Shown in pieces: positions 57,100-64,000 of a stretch of DNA of 64,000 nucleotides (position 1 is its first letter; each line of letters begins with the position of its first letter). The notes beneath the pieces were generated by a model. That model searched no databases and was not told the DNA's origin. It was given only the letters and a program-made list of their open reading frames with translations. Origin of the DNA: Shinisaurus crocodilurus (taxonomy: Eukaryota; Chordata; Lepidosauria; Squamata; Shinisauridae); assembly GCA_021292165.1 (NCBI GenBank), contig CM037880.1, positions 224,098,467-224,162,466 of the forward strand. The letters are read 5' to 3'. Both the position numbers and the translations under genes were made by a program.

Positions 57100-57480
57100 G
57101 CTTCATGGGATGACCACTTTGGGTTCTAGTATTATGAGAGAGGGAGAAATAAACTCTCCCTGTCCACTTTCTCCACACCATGCAGTAATTTTGTACTCCT
57201 CTATCGTGCCTCCCCTTACGTACCTTTTCTTCAAGCTAATCAGTCCCAGCTGCTGTAACGGTTTCTCATAGGTGAGCTGCTCCAGCCCCTTGATCATTTT
57301 AGTTGCCCTTTTCTGCCCCTTTTCCAACTCTACAATATCCCTTTCGAGGTGCAGTGACCAGAACTGCACACAGTATTCCAAGTGTGGTCGCACCATAGAT
57401 TTGTATAAGGGCATCACGATATTGGCAGCTTTCATTTTCTATTCCTTTCCTAATGATCCCCAACACAAAAGCTGAGGGCT
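57100..57480 (-). pseudogene. CR1-like LINE RT fragment, divergent subfamily
   Basis: The minus-strand frame gives '[13 protein letters not shown]', 'KRATKMIKGLEQLTYE' and 'LGLISLKKRYVRG', clearly CR1 RT C-terminus but more diverged than the other copies here. Confidence 0.85.
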
Positions 57481-57714
57481 CATGGTCGCTATATTGGGTC
57501 ATCTGGAGGGACCAGGAAGGCCCCATCCTCAATCCCAAGCCCCAGTTAGCAGGGTTAGGAAATGCCTCTTGGCTGAGGCCTGGCGGTAGAGACCGTGCTG
57601 GAACAAGGGTCCACTGCTCCAGGCAGCAGCTTCACCTGCATTTTGCCAGCCTGGGCAGGTGAGCAGTTAGGTAGAGCAAAGGTCTAATGGCAGAGCAGTA
57701 CTGTTCCTGTAGGC

Positions 57715-57850
57715 CAGTGTTCTGCCAACCTTGGGTCCCCAGATGTTTTTGGCCTACAACTCCCAGCACGCCCCAGTCAGCTACGCTGGCTGGGGCATGC
57801 TGGGAGTTGTAGGCCAAAAACATCTGGATACCCAAGGTTGCAGAACACTG
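57715..57850. mobile_element. foldback hAT MITE (136 bp)
   Basis: Hairpin with CAGTGTTCTG ends and 8-bp flanks CTGTAGGC and CTGTAGGT (one mismatch). A short LINE tail ('gatcactcgtgacc') follows at 57859. Confidence 0.9.
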
Positions 57851-58044
57851 CTGTAGGTGATCACTCGTGACCTGAGTAAGATTGTCTTCCAAGTTCCAAG
57901 CACTTATTTGTGTGTTTATTACCTTTTATCCCGCCTACCCAGTAAAATTATTGCTCAAGGCGGCAAATGACAAGATGACACCTCAAGTACACATCTCTAG
58001 GTTTCCATTGGGCTCAGGCACAACCCTTTCTTTGGTAGCAACCA

Positions 58045-58215
58045 TAGATTTCATAGATCATAGAGTTGGAAGGAGCCTACAAGGCTATTGAGTCCAACCC
58101 CCTGCTCGATGCAGGAAACTAGAGGAGGGGTCTCCCATCCAAGTAATAACCAGGCTTGACCCTGCTTAGCTTTCCACGCTCAGACAAGCTGAGCCAGCAT
58201 AAGCCACAGGCCAGG
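58045..58215 (-). repeat. 5S rRNA-derived SINE with CR1-type tail
   Basis: Antisense copy of the chimera at 41224-41400, with the same junction ('aactagaggaggggtctcccatcc'). Confidence 0.87.
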
Positions 58216-58549
58216 TCCCAGTGGTTCCCAAGGTCTTAACCAACAGAGGACAGCCTTTTTACAGACATGAAAAAAGCAAGCAGATTAATGCCTCCGACCC
58301 ACACGGTGCAGTTCAGCTGGCTCAGTTTGCAGAAAAGTCAGGCGAGGTAATGCCGGGCACACTGACCTGATTGCTGGGACGCAACGAATGAGAGGAAGCG
58401 TGACACTGAAAGTAACGGAAACGTCAGGAAGGTATTTACTGCCAAGGGCATCAGAATTCAGAAAAACCACCCTAAGAATTTGTGCAGCAAGTGTAATCAA
58501 GCCCCAGGATTCCACCAACAGGATTGGGAAGAATTCCAGCTGGATTAGG

Positions 58550-58770
58550 CACAGAGGAAGCAGCCTTATACGGAGTCAGACCCCTTCGGTCCTTCTAGCC
58601 TGGTGCTGTTGACACTGACTGGCAGGAACAGCTCTCCAGGGTGTCAAGCCCTGGAGACGCCAAGGATCGATCCGGGAGTCTGGGGCCCCCTCAGGATTCT
58701 CCTTCTCTAGGCAGGGCAGGGAAAGAGTCCCTGTCTGAAACCCTGGGGAGCTGCTGCAAGCCAGCTCAGC
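58550..58770. repeat. tRNA-type SINE body fragment
   Basis: 'gcagccttatacggagtcagacc' and 'aaagagtccctgtctgaaaccctgggg' are typical of reptile tRNA SINE bodies and also resemble 9130-9200. Boundaries are approximate. Confidence 0.45.
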
Positions 58771-58784
58771 GCAGACCAGGGGGT

Positions 58785-58908
58785 CAGCAATTTGTGGCCC
58801 TCCAAGTGTTCTGGCCCAAAACTCCCATCAGCCCTGGCCACCATAGCCAGTGGTGAGGTATGATGGGAGTTGTAGGCTGAAACATCTGGAGAGCCACAAG
58901 TGGCCCAC
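58785..58908. repeat. older foldback element
   Basis: 'tttgtggccctccaagtgttctgg' and 'catctggagagccacaagtgg' are imperfect inverted arms enclosing 'aactcccatcagccctggcc'. A diverged relative of the MITE family. Confidence 0.5.
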
Positions 58909-58922
58909 TCCAGGCGCAGGTA

Positions 58923-59894
58923 ATGGTGAGACGGATGGGCCAGCGGACTCCCTATGAGGCAGCCACCTCCTTGTGCTCCATCCTCTACAGAAACATTCTT
59001 GTTAGAAAGACACCAAAAAGCTCACTACAACCACAGCAGCAGCCGCCACCCGCGATGCTCTCCCACTTAGAAGGGAGGGCAGGCACGAGCATAAACTGTG
59101 GTGATCTGAGTGGGGCAAGGCCTAGAGCCACATATGTCCACCAGGACCATCCAAGTGGGACACGGCCTTGGATTCAGTCCAACTCTCAGAGCCCTTGTAC
59201 TACACAGCTTGGCCAAGAACGCCCCAAAGTTAACTGCACACCACATGACAAAACAGCAGCCCAGCAAGGCTTCCTCCAAGCATTAGGGATGCAGCCTGGA
59301 AAGCCCGCCCTGGTTTTGTCTCCATTTCCACATGCCCCTGCTAGCTTTCTCAGTCCAGCTCCACAACAAGCCTTTCAGTGCAGCTCCCTGCATCCAGTTA
59401 AGCCATGCGGCCAACCAGGAATGAGCCTCTTGAATGAAGTCTGGAGCCTCCACAGCCTGGGAGCCAAATGTGCATCACGCTGGAGGAAGCCAGCAAGAGG
59501 GGCGGCTACAGCTATCAAGCTGCCTGGGTGGAAAACTCTCCCTAAAGGAGGCTGCAGCATGCAGGTGCACAGCTCGGACTGGGAGGGACGGAAGTGGGGA
59601 GCTCTCTGGCTCAAAGGAAGCCAGCTGAGAGGTGCCTCAGCGCCAGTGGTCAGAGCACTCCTGATGAAAGGGCCCACCTGTGGGTCTGAGCTGTTCCACA
59701 TCAGGGAGGTGGGGGGTTTGACTGCCCGAAGCCTCTCCGTACTACAGTACCAACAACAACAACCCTGCTTGCAGAAAACTAACATAGCGGGGAGAAGGGC
59801 TATAGTCCTGGAGACTGGTACTTTTCTGTGTGCAGGAATTCATTTATTTAGGGAAGTCATGCAATCAGCTGAGCTCCCACCTGCAGCAGTCTGA
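58923..59894 (+). other. 323-codon open frame of unknown status
   Basis: The longest frame in this part of the window that is not explained by a repeat. It has no recognisable domain, signal peptide or membrane segment and a composition rich in Ser, Pro, Gln, Leu and Gly. It is antisense to the region upstream of CK2 alpha. Chance is likely, but 323 codons without a stop is longer than expected. Confidence 0.15.
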
Positions 59895-59923
59895 AGTGGT
59901 CAAACCCAGACATGGGTTTATGC

Positions 59924-60269
59924 CAGTGCTTCTCAAATAGTGGGGCGGGCCCCCCAGGGGGGGCGCGAGGCTCCGTAAAGGGGGGCTCGTTTGACCTCAG
60001 TTAAAAGTTTTTTTAATATTGTGTTCCTTTAAATTCTGTGCTCCTTTAAATCTTTTCTGCTACAGTTAATAAAGCTATTCTTTGTTGTAAATTGATCCAC
60101 ATTTCTTTCTTTTTTAATTCTCTTATACGTTAATAAGGATACAGTGTTATGCAGAGGTGTACGTATAACAATTTTATAGACAAATGATACTATTTACAGT
60201 CGCGCGGGGGGCGCGAAATGTTTTCTTCTTCCTAGGGGGGGCATGACAGAAAATAATTGAGAAGCACTG
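59924..60269. mobile_element. non-autonomous hAT element (346 bp)
   Basis: Terminal inverted repeats CAGTGCTTCTCAA and TTGAGAAGCACTG with a perfect 8-bp duplication GTTTATGC (59916-59923, 60270-60277). Carries the G-rich 'ggccccccagggggggcgcg' block near one end and its relative near the other. Confidence 0.93.
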
Positions 60270-60867
60270 GTTTATGCTCTCAGGGCTAAACCACACATGG
60301 GGGGGGGGGAATCCATGCTCAAATTCTGCCCCCCACCCCCACTTTCCCAAGTTTAAAGCAGCTGTGAAGGCTCAGGTTTTGACCACAGCGGTGGTGCTGG
60401 GAGAAGGGGCTGTAATTCGACACCCCCACATGCAGTTCTCCGACTGCAACTGAATTGCCCCTGGCCAAGCTGCAATTACTGGAAGAAAAACATATCCCTA
60501 TATTGCCATGCCTGTATTCCTCACACCCACCAGGCTAATAGCAGACAGGGAAGGGAGATAATTTAGGTTGGGAAAACAATTCAGATAACGTTCAGAGCTC
60601 TCAGCAGCTGGTTCAAACAAACCACCAAGATCCCCCTGCTGAACACACAAGAGGGCTCAGCCGGGCCGCCCCAAGTCACACCCACTCCTGAGTGCCACAA
60701 AGCCCTGAGATGCAACAGGGCAAAGCAAACATACTACACTGTCCATAAGGGAAACAACTAGAGGGCTGGGAACACATCTCAAAGTGCTAAACACTAAAAG
60801 TTCAAGGAGACGCCATGACATTTTTAGGCACCACCCCTCCTCCATGACAGAGAGATGGGGGTGGGTA

Positions 60868-61440
60868 GAATCATAGAAAAGTAGAGTTAGAAGGGACCCA
60901 CAAGGCCATCGAGTCCAACCCCCTGCTCAATGCAGGAATCCAGGTCAAAGCATCTCTGACAGATGTCTGTCCAGCTGCACCTTGAATGCCTCCAGAGTGG
61001 GAGAGCCCACCACCTCCCTAGGTCGTTGGTTCCATTGTCTTATTGCTCTGACAGTCAGGAAGCTTTTCCTGATGTTTAGGTGGAATCTGGGTTCCTGTCA
61101 CTTGAGCCCATTATTCCGTGTCCTGCAAACTGGGATGATCGAGAAGAGATCCTGGCCCTCCTCTGTGTGACAACCCTTCAAGTACTGGAAGAGTGCGATC
61201 CTATCTCCCCTCAGTCTCCTCTTCTGAAGGCTAAACATGCCCAGTTCTTTCAGTCTCTCCTCGTAGGGCCTTGTTTCCAGTCCCTTTATCATCCGTGTTG
61301 CCCTCCTCTGAACCCTCTCCAGTTTGTCTACGTCCTTCTTAAAGTGTGGTGCCCAGAACTGGACGCAGTACTGAAGATGAGGCCTAACCAGTGCCGAGTA
61401 AAGGGGAATTATCACTTCACGCGATTTGGAAATCTCTATC
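60868..61440 (-). pseudogene. CR1 LINE 3' fragment
   Basis: Antisense. The minus-strand frame contains '[20 protein letters not shown]' and '[19 protein letters not shown]', close to the copy at 26392-27754. Confidence 0.9.
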
Positions 61441-61599
61441 ACCAAGCGCCAAGATCAGATCATTAGATCTCAGCGGAACCAGGAGTCTGAGATCCAGCAG
61501 CCAGCCCTGGAGCAATGCCGCAGGTGAAGCAAGAGTTTCCCAGAGAGAAACCAAGCACAGCTTCTTCAGCACAAGATGGTGCCCTGCTGCTTGCTTGCT

Positions 61600-61975
61600 T
61601 ATTTATTTATTTATGTATTTATGTATTTAGTGCCCTGCCTTTCTACCAAAATATGGCACTCAAGGCGGCTTACAGAACCAATTAAAATTGATTAAAACAA
61701 TACATTACAATGCAATAAAAACATAACAATTACAGAAGAAATATTATTAAAAACAGCACCCAACCCACCAAACCCACTTATAGGTTAAAGGCCTTCTTAA
61801 ATAAAGCAGTCTCTGCCTGCCGGCAGAAGGTCATCAAAGAGAGAGCAAACCTTTGGGAGGGAGTTCCACAGCCTGGGAGCAGCCACCGAAAAGGCCCTCT
61901 CTCGAGTCACCACGAAATGTGCCTCTGAAGGCGGCAGTTTTGAAAGAAGGGTCCCAAGCCCACTTTGATGAAGCT
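61600..61975 (-). repeat. L2-type LINE 3' end
   Basis: (ATTT)n, then 'ctgcctttctaccaaaatatgg', 'caaggcggcttacag' and 'ggagttccacagcctgggagc', in the antisense order of an L2 3' region. Confidence 0.65.
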
Positions 61976-62286
61976 ATAACACATCAGAGTTGAGCTTCTA
62001 CAGAGATCTTTCCTTACAAATAAATAACTCAGCTAACTCTGGATTCCAGACCAGAGGCAGGGAGTGGGTGGTCTCCTGCCTATACACGGGGTTCTTGTTA
62101 GAATTATGGAGATCTCAGGTTTCATTTAAAGGGGGGAAACTTGAAGGGTACCCTGTTTCAGGGTACAGTGGTTGGGGAAGAAGGGCCTGAATAAGAAGTG
62201 TTGCCTTTCCCCTTTGCCTGGTTTCCAAGATGTGTGAGTTCATCTGCCTCTAGTTTTTGAATACAAAAGGCCAAGAGATCCATAAC

Positions 62287-62457
62287 AGGCCTGTGGCTCA
62301 CGCTGGCTCAGCTTGTCTGAGCGTGGAAAGTTAAGCAGGGTCAGGCCTGGTTATTACTTGGATGGGAGACCCCTCCTCTAGTTTCCTGCATTGAGCAGGG
62401 GGGTTGGACTCGTCATAGCCTTGTAGGCTCCTTCCAACTCTATGATCTATGAAATCC
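62287..62457 (+). repeat. 5S rRNA-derived SINE with CR1-type tail
   Basis: Third copy of the chimera, with the head 'gtggaaagttaagcagggtc' and the same CR1 tail. Confidence 0.88.
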
Positions 62458-63634
62458 ACCCAAACATCCAGGAAGAAGAAAACAAGCAAGGCAGGCCACC
62501 AGAAAGAACAACATTGTAAATGGCTGAAACAGGACAGCCAAGCTACACTCAAGACAGAAGGGGGAAAGGATCACCTCCCAAACTGAGCTGGGGGACAAAT
62601 TCTCCCCAGCAATGGCAATCAATCAGATCCCGATCATCGCAGCAATGCCTATCCCCCACTATTCCCCACTATTCCCCACACAAGAACAGTTCACAAAGCT
62701 GGGGGCCACACATTTTAGCCGGCCTTGACAGCAATCAAAACTTTGTAGTCACCGGGACCCTGCCTGTCCCCCCCGCCAAAAAAGAGCAGGCCCCATTGTC
62801 ACGGACCTCCAAAACCCAGCTCAAGGTCAAGGACAATCTACTGCTCTGCTCCCCAGCTCTAAACTCGGAGGCACCATGAGCTCATTACTAACGCACCCCA
62901 CTTCTGAGGCACGAAGAGCACCTCGAAAGGAAAGCACAGCACAGTGGCAGGGATAGGGAGCACTGCCTTCCTGCCCTGGTGACTGGAATCCTAGAGGCAC
63001 CCGGCCAACCTCCACAGGAAACAGGACGCTGTAGAATAGATGGACCCAGCTGGGGCTGACCGAGCTCTTCCAAGGTCCTTAAAAGGCCGTCAGTGGCCTC
63101 AGTTAAGATCAGTATCCTTCCTTTTATTTCTCAGCAATAAAGAATCACTTCCTAAAAACTATGGCGCCAAAGACTATGTTGGCACTTCACTGATGGATTA
63201 CAACAGGAAAAGAGTTCTGCTGATACAGATCTGGATACATATGAAGGAGGAGGTTCTCTACAGCCTCCATTCGTTTGGACACCAACCCATTCCAGACACA
63301 CCAGGGAACCCTGGAAGCATGGCAAGGAAACTGAGCCAGGCTACTCATATCTCTGACTGCCCTCTGTTGACTGGCAAATGAGCGCAACATTGATCTAGCA
63401 GAGATTGTCAGCGCCAAGGTTTTCCTTTCACTCGGAAGCCACAGCCCTGGGTAACTCACAGGTCAAAGATATCCTCTCAAGCTTCAGATCTCCCTCCAGC
63501 TGCAGCAGCCATCGGCAGCCCTGCTTGTGTAGAAGTAAATTTTGTCCAGGTTTCAGTTTAACAGAAAGGCCTGGAAGGGCAAGTCAGACCCTTGCCTTGA
63601 CCTTCCAGGAAAATGCCTTGAGGGCCAATCACAA
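62458..63634. other. nothing recognised
   Basis: About 1.2 kb of single-copy-looking DNA. Frames of up to about 119 codons show no known domain and no convincing splice-site pairs. Confidence 0.5.
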
Positions 63635-63637
63635 AAT

Positions 63638-64000
63638 CATAGAAAAGTAGAGTTGGAAGGGGCCTACAAGGCCATCGAGTCCAACCCCCTGCTCAGTGTA
63701 GGAATCCAGGTCAAAGCATCCCCAACAGATGGCTGTCCAGCTTCACCTTGAATGCCTCCAGAGTGGGAGAGCCCACCACCTCCCTAGGTAGTTGGTTCCA
63801 TTGTCTTATTGCTCTGACAGTCAGGAAATTTTTCCTGATGTTTAGGTGGAATCTAGGTTCCTGTCACTTGAGCCCATTATTCCGTGTCCTGCAAACTGGG
63901 ATGACCGAGAAGAGATCCTGGCCCTCTTCTGTGTGACATCCCTTCAAGTACTGGAAGAGTGCGATCATATCTCCCCTCAGTCTCCTCTTCTGAAGGCTAA
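63638..64000 (-). repeat. CR1 LINE 3' fragment running off the window
   Basis: Antisense, starting 'atcatagaaaagtagagttgg'; nearly the same sequence as 60868-61230. Confidence 0.9.

Overview
The window is vertebrate nuclear DNA, most likely from a squamate reptile. The evidence is spliced genes with GT/AG introns and a repeat load of CR1 and L2 LINEs, a Penelope-like element, tRNA- and 5S-derived SINEs, many hAT elements, solo LTRs and an intact Ty1/copia reading frame. The species cannot be named from the sequence alone. Only three genes look functional: two F-type lectins (fucolectins) and one casein kinase 2 catalytic subunit. Most other open frames are transposon remnants or chance.

Layout. 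1-1752: the 3' end of a copia retrotransposon (RT, RNase H, probable 3' LTR). 1918-28480: a giant imperfect palindrome. The left arm (1918-14003) is the reverse complement of the right arm (15100-28480) around a spacer of about 1.1 kb. Each arm carries one complete three-coding-exon secreted F-type lectin gene. The left gene is on the minus strand (3940-7635) and the right gene on the plus strand (20195-25054), so they are divergent. The two coding sequences differ at only 8 of 552 positions, but 7 of those change the protein. Four of the seven fall in one 13-bp stretch encoding the loop just before the fucose-binding histidine. Several insertions with clean target-site duplications are present in one arm only and post-date the duplication.

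28301-36540: accessory DNA with a solo LTR, a Penelope-like GIY-YIG endonuclease remnant interrupted by two LTRs in tandem, foldback DNA transposons, and a decayed envelope-like reading frame split by a hAT element with a perfect 8-bp duplication. 37560-39880: a third, broken F-type lectin copy (pseudogene), with a solo LTR inside its former intron. 42095-54236, minus strand: a complete 12-coding-exon CK2 alpha gene (392 aa, CSNK2A1 type) with 3' UTR, poly(A) signal and the end of its 5' UTR. 54237-64000: upstream or first-intron DNA of that gene, holding CR1, L2, 5S-SINE and hAT copies; no first exon or promoter could be placed.

How the parts relate. The lectins and the kinase are functionally unrelated neighbours. 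The lectins form a small local family (two live copies and one dead) that expanded by inverted duplication and now shows amino-acid divergence focused near the sugar-binding pocket. This is the most interesting biology in the window.
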